Shown one piece after another: positions 44,381-53,438 of a DNA stretch of 64,000 nt. Made by a program: the position numbers and the translations under genes. The DNA lies in contig NZ_CP113925.1 in the NCBI RefSeq assembly GCF_029392015.1, positions 434,001 to 498,000 on the forward strand, given 5' to 3'. This DNA comes from Bifidobacterium sp. ESL0728 (GTDB lineage Bacteria; Actinomycetota; Actinomycetes; Actinomycetales; Bifidobacteriaceae). Numbering within the stretch: position 1 is the first letter of the stretch; the number at the start of each line of letters is the position of its first letter. The notes below the pieces were generated by a model, which was not told the origin of the DNA, did not search any database, and was given only the letters and a program-made list of their open reading frames with translations.

Positions 44381-45391
44381 ATGGACAAGAACACGAACGA
44401 CAACAGCACGAATGTCAACGCAACGAAGAACGAGAACGTAAATGGCGAAAGCAATGTGAATAGCGAAAGCCCAGTCAAAACCGCCACTGACGCCACGATG
44501 GACATGCATGCGGACAGCCGTGTGGATGCCAACGCCGGTGGGAATGCTGGTACGCAGACTGCAGCCGCTGCCGGGTACACGCCATATCCGTCGATGAATG
44601 GCGATGCTTTCCGCCCAAATGGTCAGCCATCGGGTGGCGAGGATTTTGCCGGCAATGGCCAACCGGTGGGCGGTCCGAGTTTTGCCGCAAACGGTAATCC
44701 AAGCGCTGCCGGCAGTTTCGCTGCGAATGGTCGGCCAATGGGTGGCAATGGTTACGGTCCCAATGGTCAACCGGTCGGCGGCGCAAGCTTCGCGGCAAAT
44801 GGTGTGCCTAGTGGTGCCGGAAGTTTTGCAGCCGACAACCCGTTGGCACGCCTTGGTCAGAAGCCGAAGGAGCATTCCGGCAAGATGTGGGGTGCGATTA
44901 TCGGCATAGCTTTGGTGTGTGGCTTGGCCGGTGGCGCGATCGGCGGATTCGCAACAGCGAAATCGGTGGTATCTTCGCAAACCCAGCAAATAGAACGTCA
45001 GATGCCTTCAGGAATGGGCCGTCAAGGCATGGGTCAGATGCCCGGTGCCAGGGGTGAATCCGATGGTTCTGGCCAATCAGGTCAGGATGGGTCTGGTTTG
45101 TCCGGAAATTCCGGTCAATCCGATGGGTCCGGCTCGTCAGATGATTCGAGCCAATCCGACGGAACGGGGTCCTTAGGCGGTTCGGATATGTTCGGCGGGC
45201 CCGATTCTCAGAACAGCGGCAGTGGAAAGTCATCCGGAAAGTCACGTAGCGGTGCGTCGGATTCCTCCGCTCATGGTTCCAGTGGAACAAGTTCATCACA
45301 AACGGATACTTCGTCCAGCTCAGGAAGTTCTACCCTAGGTGACGCAGACACATTGTCGACCATTGCAGACACGACGTTGCGGAAAGTCTGA
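44381..45391 (+). CDS. Low-complexity single-pass membrane protein
   Basis: A 336-residue protein not recognised. The N-terminal 35 residues are Asn/Thr/Ser-rich. Residues about 65-150 consist of repeats of NGQPVGGxSFAANGxPS; one membrane helix follows (MWGAIIGIALVCGLAGGAIGGFATA, about residues 168-192). The rest is outside: QMPSGMGRQGMGQMPG, then a Ser/Gly/Asp-rich tail, a possible target for O-glycosylation. An AGGAG site lies 7 nt before ATG 44381. It lies just upstream of the two glycosyltransferase genes and shares Gly/Asn-rich composition with the GT39 enzyme, hinting at a common system. Confidence 0.7.
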   Translation: MDKNTNDNSTNVNATKNENVNGESNVNSESPVKTATDATMDMHADSRVDANAGGNAGTQTAAAAGYTPYPSMNGDAFRPNGQPSGGEDFAGNGQPVGGPSFAANGNPSAAGSFAANGRPMGGNGYGPNGQPVGGASFAANGVPSGAGSFAADNPLARLGQKPKEHSGKMWGAIIGIALVCGLAGGAIGGFATAKSVVSSQTQQIERQMPSGMGRQGMGQMPGARGESDGSGQSGQDGSGLSGNSGQSDGSGSSDDSSQSDGTGSLGGSDMFGGPDSQNSGSGKSSGKSRSGASDSSAHGSSGTSSSQTDTSSSSGSSTLGDADTLSTIADTTLRKV

Positions 45392-45436
45392 CGCATGTTT
45401 GCCCTTAATAAAAAGAAGTAAATTATTCGATTTTAT

Positions 45437-45470
45437 GATGGTCTCGGTTCCCGCCGGGGCCATCTTTTAT
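45437..45470 (+). terminator. Intrinsic terminator after low-complexity protein gene
   Basis: GATGGTCTCGG pairs with CCGGGGCCATC (two G-U pairs) and is followed by TTTTAT. Confidence 0.8.
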
Positions 45471-45623
45471 GTCGGTTTCGGCGGCCTTGCTTTGAAGGGG
45501 AATCACCGGATTCATCGCATTCAGATAATGCTCAGTAAACTTCCACGGTATTGGTTACAAGTTTCGGGTTCTGTCACACGATTGCCCGAGCGTATATCCA
45601 AAATCGTCGTGTGTACTGTCATT

Positions 45624-46517
45624 ATGACAAAGCAACAGCAGCCGCAAACGGCACAACACAGTTCCAATCCTTTCGATGCTTTCAGTCGGTTCGAGCCCAG
45701 CTTGCCCGATTCCGCCCAACGCTTTTCCGTCGCTGAGCGGGTGGGGAGGCCGGCTTATGTGGATGCCGACATCGTCATCCCCGTCTATAACGAACGCGAG
45801 CAGCTCGCCGATTCCGTCCTCGCTTTGATGCGGTTCCTCGCCTCATCGCGCAACAGTCAGTTTTTAGCGCAGTCCCAGCCGTCCTATTTCCCGCTATACA
45901 GCTGGAACATCGTTATCGCCGACAACGCAAGCACTGACGATACCTGGCCGATTGCGGTCAATCTGGCCCGTCGATATCCGAAATTCATTCGTGCGGTTCG
46001 CATTCCGGCGAAAGGCCGCGGGCGTGCGCTGAAACTGGCGTGGGGCGAATCGCGCGCAAAAGTCCGGGCGTATATGGACGTCGACCTCTCCACCGATATC
46101 CGCCTGACCGACGTGCTGGTCAACTCGATTTTGAGCGGCGAAGCCGAAGTGGCAAGCGGCTGCAGGCTACTCGACGAGTCGCACGTCACCCGTTCGTCCA
46201 AGCGAGAGTTCATTTCTCGCAGTTACAACGTTTTGCTGCGTACGACGTTGGGTGTCACCTTTCAAGACGCACAATGCGGTTTCAAAGCGATAAGCGCCAA
46301 CGCCGCCAGGTTCTTGCTGCCGAAAATACAAGACAACGAGTGGTTTTTCGACACCGAGCTCTTGACGCTTGCCCAGACCTACGGTCTACCTACCTATATA
46401 TTCCCTGTGCGCTGGGTCGAGGACGCCGGCACGACGGTCGACATCCCAGACACCGTTCGCAAAGACCTTGCGGGCATCAAACGGATGCGGCACACGCTCG
46501 CAGTCTCATCCATTTAG
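45624..46517 (+). CDS. GT2 glycosyltransferase, polyprenyl-phosphate sugar synthase-like (YkcC type)
   Basis: A 297-residue GT-A fold enzyme that likely charges a lipid phosphate with a sugar. Features are DADIVIPVYNEREQL (residue 48 on), NIVIADNASTDDT, the metal-binding DVD (152-154 in AYMDVDLSTDI), and the acceptor-loop sequence DAQCGFKAI. There are no membrane helices. It resembles dolichol-phosphate sugar synthases and B. subtilis YkcC. ATG 45624 has no clear ribosome site and the frame is open to 45339, so the start is uncertain. The GT39 gene follows 23 bp later, and the pair matches the donor-maker plus transferase arrangement. Confidence 0.85.
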   Translation: MTKQQQPQTAQHSSNPFDAFSRFEPSLPDSAQRFSVAERVGRPAYVDADIVIPVYNEREQLADSVLALMRFLASSRNSQFLAQSQPSYFPLYSWNIVIADNASTDDTWPIAVNLARRYPKFIRAVRIPAKGRGRALKLAWGESRAKVRAYMDVDLSTDIRLTDVLVNSILSGEAEVASGCRLLDESHVTRSSKREFISRSYNVLLRTTLGVTFQDAQCGFKAISANAARFLLPKIQDNEWFFDTELLTLAQTYGLPTYIFPVRWVEDAGTTVDIPDTVRKDLAGIKRMRHTLAVSSI

Positions 46518-46540
46518 CCGTATATACAAAGGACAAATCC

Positions 46541-49300
46541 ATGAACGAAACACCAAGTCAATTTGGCCGCATCAAGTCGGCTTTTACCGGCATTCCCGGA
46601 GGCCGTTTCGTCTCCGCCGACCCGGTACACACGGTTCGTCACCTCATCGCGCGCAAACGAAAGTGGTTCGATTGGCTCGCCTTCGGCATCATGATGGTGG
46701 CCACAGTGGCGATCATGTTCGTCAACCTCACGGCCAACGGTTTCGCCAACGAGTTTTATGCGGCCGCCGCACAAGCGGGTTCGGTGAATTGGGAAGCGTT
46801 CCTGTGGGGTTCGTCGGACGCCGCGAATTCCATCACGGTCGACAAGCCGCCAGCTGCATTATGGCTCATGGCACTTTCCATCAAGGCGTTCGGTCTGAAC
46901 TCGTTCGCCTTGTTGCTTCCCGAAGCGTTGTGCGGTGTGTTGAGCGTCTGGCTGCTATACGCCTCGGTACGGCGGTATTGGGGCAATTGGGCCGGCATCA
47001 TTGCCGGTTCTACCCTTGCTTTGACACCGGTGGCCGCGTTGATGTTCCGTTTCGATAATCCTGATGCGTTGCTGGTCTTACTGATGGTTGCCGCTTCGGC
47101 CTCGGTGTTGCGTGCGCTGGAATACGACCCCGACCGCAGAGACAACCGCAAACGAACCCTGTGGCTGGCGCTCGCCGGCGTATGCATCGGCCTCGGTTTC
47201 CTCACCAAGCAGATGCAGGTATTCCTTGTGCTGCCGGGCTTTGCGCTCGCGATCTTGATTGCCTCGCCCACCAAATTCTGGCGGCGTTTGGTCGACAGTT
47301 TCGTCGCGCTTGCGGCGATGGTGGTCAGCGCCGGTTGGTGGGTTTTGCTCACCGTCATCGTCCCCGCGGGATCCCGGCCGTATATCGGCGGCTCGCAGAA
47401 CAATTCCTTCCTCGAACTCACTTTCGGCTACAACGGTTTCGGCCGCTTGACCGGCAACGAAACGGGTTCCGTCGTCCCGGGAGGGGGAGGCGGTCACGCA
47501 GGTACTCATGCCGGTGCCGGTTCCTCTGCAGGCAGCAAGATTTCCGAAACGCTGGGCAACGCCTACACCGCCATGACCGGTGGTATGGCCGGCGGACCTG
47601 GCGGTGTTCCTGGCGTCGGTGGTGGTCAAGGTCACGGCAGCCACGGCCAAGGTGGCGGTATGTGGGGTACGACCGGTATCACGCGTCTTTTCGATGGTGT
47701 CTATGGCACCCAGATTTCCTGGCTTGCCCCTATCGCATTTGCCGGCATTCTCATTGGTCTTGCCGTCTCGATTCGTGTCCGTCGCACCGATATGCGTCGT
47801 GCCGGTGTGATGGTGTGGGGCGGCTGGCTGGCCGTCACCTGGTTGACCTTCAGTTTCATGGGCGGCATCTTCCACCAGTATTACACTGTCGCACTCGCTC
47901 CAGCGGTTGCCGTGATGGTCGCTGTGGCTGCGCAAAATCTTTGGGAACGGCGTGATGCCTTGTGGTCGCGTCTGCTCGCGACGATTTTGGTGCTCGTCAG
48001 TACGTTGTGGGCCGCGCAATTGCTGTCGCGTTCCTCGTGGCTGCCATGGTTGCGCCCGGCGGTGCTGATTGTGGGCATTGTGGCGACGCTTGCGTTGCTG
48101 GTTTCGGCCATCGCTCTGCTACCGATTCGTTCACTGCACGCCTTGCGTTCCGGCAACGGTGGCAAAGTGGTCAACAAGATCGGACTGGTCGGCATCGTTT
48201 TGGCAGTGGTCACTCTCTACGCCGGCCCCACCGCGTGGACAGGTTATACCGTCGCCACCGGCCATCACGGTTCGATAGTCACTGCTGGTCCGGAGGTTTC
48301 AGGCTCGATGGGAGGCCCCGGCGGTGGTCACGGAGGCCGTGGCGGTTTCGGCGGCCAAGGTGGTCCCGGAGGCGGTATGCCCGGCGGAGGCCAGCAAGGT
48401 CAGCGGGGCCAAGGCCAGAGCAGTTCAGGAAATCGTGGTCAGCAAGACCAAGGTGGTTTTGGCGCCGGTGCGTCCGGCCAGAATAGCCAGAATGGTCAGA
48501 ATAATCAAGGCAACGTCAATGGTTCAAACGATTTTGACGGTTCTTCCTCTCCCGGCACCACGCAAGGTCAATCCGCTCAAGGCGCTGGACCCAATAGTGT
48601 CCCTGGCGGCGGTTCCGGCAGATCGAGAAATCGATTCATGAACAGCCGTAATGGATCGAATAATTTCGATGGAACGTCTGGAATGTCTGGAAAGCCGGAT
48701 TCGGGAAGCAGCGGCAACAGCACCCAAGGCTCTGGCAATTCCAACACCACCGGCGGAGTTCCGAACACGAATGGTCAAAGCGGTGGAAGCGGTGGCAATA
48801 ACGGAAGCGGCAATAATAACGGAAGCGGTCAAACCGGTTTCGGTGGTGGAAGACAGTCGGGACGAGGTCAACGCGGCACGCGTAACGGCCACGGTGGCGC
48901 AGGCGGCCTGCTTGGCGGTGATGGCGCGAGTTCGGTCGGTACCAAGCTTAAAAAGCTCCTGATGAAAGATGCCGACCAATACACATGGATCGCCGCGGCC
49001 ACAGGTTCGCAGAGCGCGTCCGGCTACCAGCTGGCCACACAGAAGCCGGTCATGCCGATCGGTGGTTTCAACGGCTCCGACCCGAGCCCCACGCTTGCGC
49101 AGTTCAAGCGTTACGTGAAGGAGGGCAGGATCCACTATTACATCGGTGGCGGCGAAATGGGTGGCGGCATGGGCGGCAACCAGATGGGCGGTTCCAACGC
49201 TTCCAGCCAGATCGCCACCTGGGTCAAAGCCAACTTCAAGTCCCAGACCGTCGACGGCGTGACGATCTACGACCTGACAACACCGAAAACCAATAAGTAA
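46541..49300 (+). CDS. GT39-type membrane glycosyltransferase (YkcB/PMT-like) with Gly-rich inserts
   Basis: A 919-residue polytopic enzyme of the protein-mannosyltransferase/ArnT fold that uses polyprenyl-linked sugar. The catalytic first loop is ANGFANEFYAAAAQAGSVNWEAFLWG followed by TVDKPPAALWLMALS. The core has about 11-13 hydrophobic segments. A Gly/His-rich insertion (about residues 312-385) and a very long Gly/Gln/Asn/Ser region (about 585-800) separate it from a C-terminal domain (PVMPIGGFNGSDPSPTLAQF; EGRIHYYIGGGEMGGG) typical of YkcB-like proteins. The ribosome site AAAGGAC lies 6 nt upstream of ATG 46541. It probably glycosylates surface molecules outside the membrane. Confidence 0.87.
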   Translation: MNETPSQFGRIKSAFTGIPGGRFVSADPVHTVRHLIARKRKWFDWLAFGIMMVATVAIMFVNLTANGFANEFYAAAAQAGSVNWEAFLWGSSDAANSITVDKPPAALWLMALSIKAFGLNSFALLLPEALCGVLSVWLLYASVRRYWGNWAGIIAGSTLALTPVAALMFRFDNPDALLVLLMVAASASVLRALEYDPDRRDNRKRTLWLALAGVCIGLGFLTKQMQVFLVLPGFALAILIASPTKFWRRLVDSFVALAAMVVSAGWWVLLTVIVPAGSRPYIGGSQNNSFLELTFGYNGFGRLTGNETGSVVPGGGGGHAGTHAGAGSSAGSKISETLGNAYTAMTGGMAGGPGGVPGVGGGQGHGSHGQGGGMWGTTGITRLFDGVYGTQISWLAPIAFAGILIGLAVSIRVRRTDMRRAGVMVWGGWLAVTWLTFSFMGGIFHQYYTVALAPAVAVMVAVAAQNLWERRDALWSRLLATILVLVSTLWAAQLLSRSSWLPWLRPAVLIVGIVATLALLVSAIALLPIRSLHALRSGNGGKVVNKIGLVGIVLAVVTLYAGPTAWTGYTVATGHHGSIVTAGPEVSGSMGGPGGGHGGRGGFGGQGGPGGGMPGGGQQGQRGQGQSSSGNRGQQDQGGFGAGASGQNSQNGQNNQGNVNGSNDFDGSSSPGTTQGQSAQGAGPNSVPGGGSGRSRNRFMNSRNGSNNFDGTSGMSGKPDSGSSGNSTQGSGNSNTTGGVPNTNGQSGGSGGNNGSGNNNGSGQTGFGGGRQSGRGQRGTRNGHGGAGGLLGGDGASSVGTKLKKLLMKDADQYTWIAAATGSQSASGYQLATQKPVMPIGGFNGSDPSPTLAQFKRYVKEGRIHYYIGGGEMGGGMGGNQMGGSNASSQIATWVKANFKSQTVDGVTIYDLTTPKTNK

Positions 49301-49340
49301 AAGGAGGCTTTTCATTTCCATATAGCGCGTAAATACTGTC

Positions 49341-49390
49341 AATAGCCGGATCGATGGATTTTTCATTCCTCGGTCCGGCTATTCTTGTGC
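49341..49390 (+). terminator. Terminator of the GT39 gene
   Basis: A perfect 10-bp stem AATAGCCGGA (49341-49350) with TCCGGCTATT (49374-49383), then CTTGTG; the loop is 23 nt. Confidence 0.7.
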
Positions 49391-49679
49391 TGCGCATCTT
49401 TGCTTCATAACCCAATAAAAATAATCTTGATCTATGCAATCTGAACGCAACGAATATTCCTTTGGCTTGTTCGCCGAACTGGATGGTAACTTTCTCGCTT
49501 TGTTATTCAGATTGGCTGGAATGTATTAAGAATCAATAAAAGGGAAAATACTGTCGATTTCTGTTATATTCCATATAATTTCTTGTAGAGAATCCAATTG
49601 AGAATCAAAGTTCGATTTTCTTCGCTTTCTCGAAGCAAGCGGCAGAATACAGATTTGAAAAGATGGGGGCGAACCCATA
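49391..49679. other. AT-rich spacer before the orphan gene
   Basis: About 290 bp markedly richer in A+T than the surrounding genes, with no coding frame of family character. It may hold the promoter of the gene at 49680. Confidence 0.5.
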
Positions 49680-50537
49680 ATGGCAGCGGGAATGGGAATG
49701 GTACTAGGGCAGCCGGTTGGTTTGCCGGGCGATAATTTGATATTTGGCGGGTTCAAAGAGCACATCAAATCAGTGAGACGCAAACTGCATGACGGGATTT
49801 GCTTGTGGGGTCCAGACCGCGAAACCCATACGATGGCGAACCCGGCGCGTTCGATTACTTTTGACACGATTACCGATGACCCTCAGTTCGGCGACGAGCG
49901 AGCCTTCGTTGTCATCAGAGATGCGACCGGACTGCCAAATAGCGGGCCGACTGCTACCGGAAGACCAATGAGCGGAGAGCCTGCAAACGGGAGTCCGGCT
50001 GACGGGGCAAGTCGTTTTTCAAATTCCGTAGAGGCGATTGACGACCACGTCTATATGGTCAGGGCGCTTATTCATAACACAGCTGCGGAGAGCCTTCAGC
50101 TTGTTGCACGTAATGTCCGCTTCTATGCCGCGATTCCCACAGGAGTGAACACAGATGCGATGGTACAGGGAACAATCAGTGCCGATAATTGTGGGGAAGA
50201 TGCTTCCGGCGCAGTAGGGAAGCCAATGAGCTTTTGGGACGAAGCTCATCTTCATTCTGATTCCCCGTTCATAGTAGGTCTCATTCCCGGAACTGGTCGT
50301 TACTACAACAATGTTCGTGATTTTACGACGGACGGTTTTCCGCTTTCAGACTCGATGTGCACCAATGAGGGTGCGCTTTTGGGCTATGAACAAATGGACG
50401 GAAGAATTCAAAGTTGCTTCCAATACTCCGGTTATGCCACTTTTCTGGTCCGGGTACGAATGGTTAACCCAAGTGATCCCAATTACAACATGCCGCCTAA
50501 ACCTGTTTCGATAAATCCGTACGATATTGATGCATAA
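49680..50537 (+). CDS. Protein with a secreted-type 'SITxxPxxGDER' domain, no signal peptide
   Basis: A 285-residue protein. From about residue 58 it matches, from memory, a recurring extracellular domain of actinobacteria and candidate-phyla bacteria. Landmarks: SITFDTITDDPQFGDERAFVVI; VYMVRALIHNTAAESLQLVARNVRF; GTISADNC; GALLGYEQMDGRIQSCFQYSGYATFLVRVRM. Those proteins are normally exported, but here the first 57 residues are not a signal peptide. The gene is less GC-rich than its neighbours and lies near the 3' end of the initiator tRNA gene, so transfer is possible. Start uncertain (ATG 49680 or internal Mets). Function unknown. Confidence 0.65.
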   Translation: MAAGMGMVLGQPVGLPGDNLIFGGFKEHIKSVRRKLHDGICLWGPDRETHTMANPARSITFDTITDDPQFGDERAFVVIRDATGLPNSGPTATGRPMSGEPANGSPADGASRFSNSVEAIDDHVYMVRALIHNTAAESLQLVARNVRFYAAIPTGVNTDAMVQGTISADNCGEDASGAVGKPMSFWDEAHLHSDSPFIVGLIPGTGRYYNNVRDFTTDGFPLSDSMCTNEGALLGYEQMDGRIQSCFQYSGYATFLVRVRMVNPSDPNYNMPPKPVSINPYDIDA

Positions 50538-50711
50538 GATCAAAGGTTTATTTTAAGGATTTTAGGGTTTTGCTGAAAACTGCGAAGCAGCGGTTGAGTC
50601 AAACATTCGAATTGGAGTGCTTAGACTCAGATATGCTTTTTTCTTCAGCTTTCGTTGCTGGGTTATAGCGCAGTTTTAAGCGTACCTTGGCGTTATCGAA
50701 AAATAATGAAA

Positions 50712-50736
50712 CCCGGAATCGTTAAGATTCCGGGCT
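50712..50736. terminator. Bidirectional terminator between orphan gene and tRNA
   Basis: The perfect stem CCCGGAATC/GATTCCGGG with a 5-nt loop has CTTTT on the plus side and TTTCATTATTTTT on the minus side. Confidence 0.8.
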
Positions 50737-50738
50737 TT

Positions 50739-50815
50739 TGGTAGCGGGGTCAGGATTTGAACCTGAGACCTCTGGGTTATGAGCCCAGCGAGCTACCGAA
50801 CTGCTCCACCCCGCG
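50739..50815 (-). tRNA. Initiator tRNA-fMet (anticodon CAT)
   Basis: A 77-nt tRNA with encoded CCA. The acceptor stem CGCGGGG/CCCCGCT leaves an unpaired C1-U72, the hallmark of initiator tRNA. The anticodon stem CTGGG/CCCAG carries three G-C pairs next to the CTCATAA loop, another initiator feature. The T-arm is TCAGGTTCAAATCCTGA. The discriminator is A. Confidence 0.96.
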
Positions 50816-50921
50816 ACGGCTGTTTAAGACAGCAATATTCAAGGTTACGGGTAATGACACAAATGTCAAATTTCCGGCGCGTTTTTTGCTATGAGGGGAG
50901 ATTTGCGACCATAATGGAACC

Positions 50922-51968
50922 ATGCCTATCAAGATTGCCAGCGGACTGCCGGCGCGTGAAATACTCGAGAGCGAGCGAATCTTCGCCATCGAGAAACCGG
51001 AAGCGGAGCAGCAGCAGATCCGCCCCCTGAAGTTGGTCATTTTGAATCTCATGCCCAAGAAAATCGAGACGGAAACGCAGCTGTTGCGTCTGATCTCCAA
51101 GTCTCCGCTGCAGGTCGACATCGATTTCATGAAGACCTCCACCCACGAGTCCACGCACGTCAGCGCCGACCACCTGCTCAAGTTCTACGAGAACTTCGAC
51201 GCGTTCAAAAGTAACTATTACGACGGCCTGGTGGTCACGGGTGCGCCAGTGGAGCAGCTTGATTTCGCAGAGGTCGATTATTGGAACGAATTGACTCAGA
51301 TCCTCGATTGGGCGCAGACCCACGTTTTCTCCACGATGTACCTGTGCTGGGGCGCGATGGCCGGTCTCAACTATCGTTACGGCATCCGCAAAGTAGATTT
51401 CAAAGAGAAGCTTTTCGGCGTGTTCCCGCAATATCTGCAGGACGAATACTGCTTCATCACCAACGGTTTCGACGAGATTTCCCTGCAGCCGCATTCGCGT
51501 GTGGCCGGTATGAACGAGGACGACATCGCAAAAAACAAAGATCTGCAGGTGCTCACTTGGGGCCCCCAGACGGGTTCCGGCCTCATCGCCGCGCGCGATT
51601 TTTCCGAGGTTTTCGTACTCGGTCATTGGGAATACGGCAAATACACCTTGCGCGACGAATATGAGCGAGACAAGGCCAAAGGCCTTACCAACGTGCCGTT
51701 CCCAGCCAATTATTTCCCGCACGACGACCCTACGATGGAGCCGCTTTTCTCGTGGCGTGCCCACGCGAATCTGCTCTGGCGTAACTGGCTCAACTGGGTC
51801 TACGAAACCACGCCGTACGATTTGAGGGCGGTTCCAAAACTTCGCGCAGAGAAGAAATTGGGCACGGACCGTTCCATTCGACATGAGCCGGGTGCCCCGC
51901 GCAATGATTGTTTCAAACCGCTCGAAAGTGATGGATATGGGCTTATCCCCAACAACGTCAAAAGTTGA
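50922..51968 (+). CDS. metA: Homoserine O-acyltransferase (MetA, predicted acetyl-specific)
   Basis: A 348-residue MetA that activates homoserine for methionine synthesis. Catalytic Cys142 is in STMYLCWGAM, and the His/Glu of the site are in GHWEYGKYTL. Residue 111 is Glu (VTGAPVEQLDF); in characterised MetA enzymes Glu111 goes with acetyl-CoA use and Gly111 with succinyl-CoA. ATG 50922 is preceded only by a weak GGAACC. It is transcribed divergently from the tRNA gene, 107 bp away. No SAM riboswitch fold was recognised in that short gap. Confidence 0.94.
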   Translation: MPIKIASGLPAREILESERIFAIEKPEAEQQQIRPLKLVILNLMPKKIETETQLLRLISKSPLQVDIDFMKTSTHESTHVSADHLLKFYENFDAFKSNYYDGLVVTGAPVEQLDFAEVDYWNELTQILDWAQTHVFSTMYLCWGAMAGLNYRYGIRKVDFKEKLFGVFPQYLQDEYCFITNGFDEISLQPHSRVAGMNEDDIAKNKDLQVLTWGPQTGSGLIAARDFSEVFVLGHWEYGKYTLRDEYERDKAKGLTNVPFPANYFPHDDPTMEPLFSWRAHANLLWRNWLNWVYETTPYDLRAVPKLRAEKKLGTDRSIRHEPGAPRNDCFKPLESDGYGLIPNNVKS

Positions 51969-51998
51969 AATATTCCGACATCAAATTGATTGTTGATG

Positions 51999-52025
51999 TT
52001 GATAATTATCTGTAAATGCTAGTAT
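51999..52025 (+). promoter_or_regulatory. Candidate promoter of the ATP synthase operon
   Basis: TTGATA (51999-52004) and an extended -10, TGCTAGTAT (TAGTAT at 52020-52025), with a short 15-bp spacer. It would give a leader of about 225 nt before atpB. Confidence 0.4.
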
Positions 52026-52256
52026 TTGCAATAATTGTGACGTGATTTACATTTTTAGAAAAAGCGACGTACAATCGTCACCGGTCGCTCGAAGTCGAGA
52101 ATCGTGTGGGGAATGTCAAATCCGTCATGATTTTTTGTCGCCGGAAGACCCAAGAAGTGAGATTGTTGGCAATTCGCATCGATATGTGGAAAGCGACACT
52201 TCCATTTCCGCTGTGTGGAATAGACTGGTAAGCCTGAGACAAATCAGGGAGGATAC

Positions 52257-53069
52257 ATGATCGAAGCTGTTGGCGCGAATATGTTGTTGGCGTCGTCGTC
52301 CGGTCCGGATTTGCCGGGTGTCAATGACTTCCTGCCTCCGGAGATTCTTTTCCAGGGCACGCCATTCGCTATCAACCGCATCATTCTCATCCGCATCGTC
52401 GCTATGGTCGTTCTGCTTTTGGTGCTCGGCATCACTGCGGCGCGTGCCAAGCTGATTCCCGGTCGTTGGCAAGGGCTGATCGAGTACGGCATCGAGTTTG
52501 TGCGCAACAACGTCGTTTACGAGACGATGGGCGAGTTGCGTGGCAAGCGTTATGTGCCGATGATCTCGACGTTGTTCTTTACGATTTTCGTCTTCAATCT
52601 TTTCGGCATCATTCCTGGTGCAAACATGGCCGCGACGGCAACGGTGACGATGCCGTTGGTCTTCGCCATTTGGGTGCTTATCCAGTATTGGATCGCGGCA
52701 ATCCGCGAAAAGGGCCTGTGGCACTATATTCGCGACGAATGTTTCACTCCTGGAGTGCCGTGGCCGATTTACATTCTGCTCGCGCCGATTCAGCTGCTTG
52801 AGCTGCTGGTCGTCCGCCCGGCCTCGCTGACTATTCGACTTTTCGCCAACATGATCTCAGGCCACTTGGTGCTCGCCACCTGCCTGGCTTTCGCCCAGTA
52901 CTGGTTCATCGAGGCGGCCAACAAGTTCGTCGGCATCCCGGTGGGCGGTCTCTGGTTCGTCGGCGGTTTCGTGATGACCCTGTTCGAGGCGTTCATCGCC
53001 TTCCTGCAGGCTTACGTCTTCGCGATTCTGGCCACGGTCTACATCAACTTGAGCTATCCGGACGAGTGA
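52257..53069 (+). CDS. atpB: ATP synthase F0 subunit a
   Basis: A 270-residue membrane stator that forms the proton half-channels. It has five or six hydrophobic segments, and the essential Arg lies in SLTIRLFANMISGHL. A late segment carries GGFVMTLFEAFIAFLQAYVFAILATVYI. ATG 52257 follows AGGGAGGATAC. It opens the atpBEFHAGDC operon; no atpI is present upstream within the window. In fermentative bifidobacteria the enzyme mainly hydrolyses ATP to export protons and set cytoplasmic pH. Confidence 0.96.
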   Translation: MIEAVGANMLLASSSGPDLPGVNDFLPPEILFQGTPFAINRIILIRIVAMVVLLLVLGITAARAKLIPGRWQGLIEYGIEFVRNNVVYETMGELRGKRYVPMISTLFFTIFVFNLFGIIPGANMAATATVTMPLVFAIWVLIQYWIAAIREKGLWHYIRDECFTPGVPWPIYILLAPIQLLELLVVRPASLTIRLFANMISGHLVLATCLAFAQYWFIEAANKFVGIPVGGLWFVGGFVMTLFEAFIAFLQAYVFAILATVYINLSYPDE

Positions 53070-53142
53070 GAGGCCCGCGATAGTCCAACAACAAAACGTG
53101 ACAAAAAGAATTCAAGTTTTTAACGTGAATCCATCCCGTTAG

Positions 53143-53382
<240 letters not shown>

Positions 53383-53438
53383 TCTCATAACTTGGCAAGA
53401 AAGTACAAACAGCAACAAAAACGTGAAAGGAGGACTTC

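Noticed and set aside
49300..50740. Integrated genomic island with attachment repeats at tRNA-fMet
   Set aside because: No integrase gene and no second copy of the tRNA 3' end were found in the window; only the unusual gene is reported.
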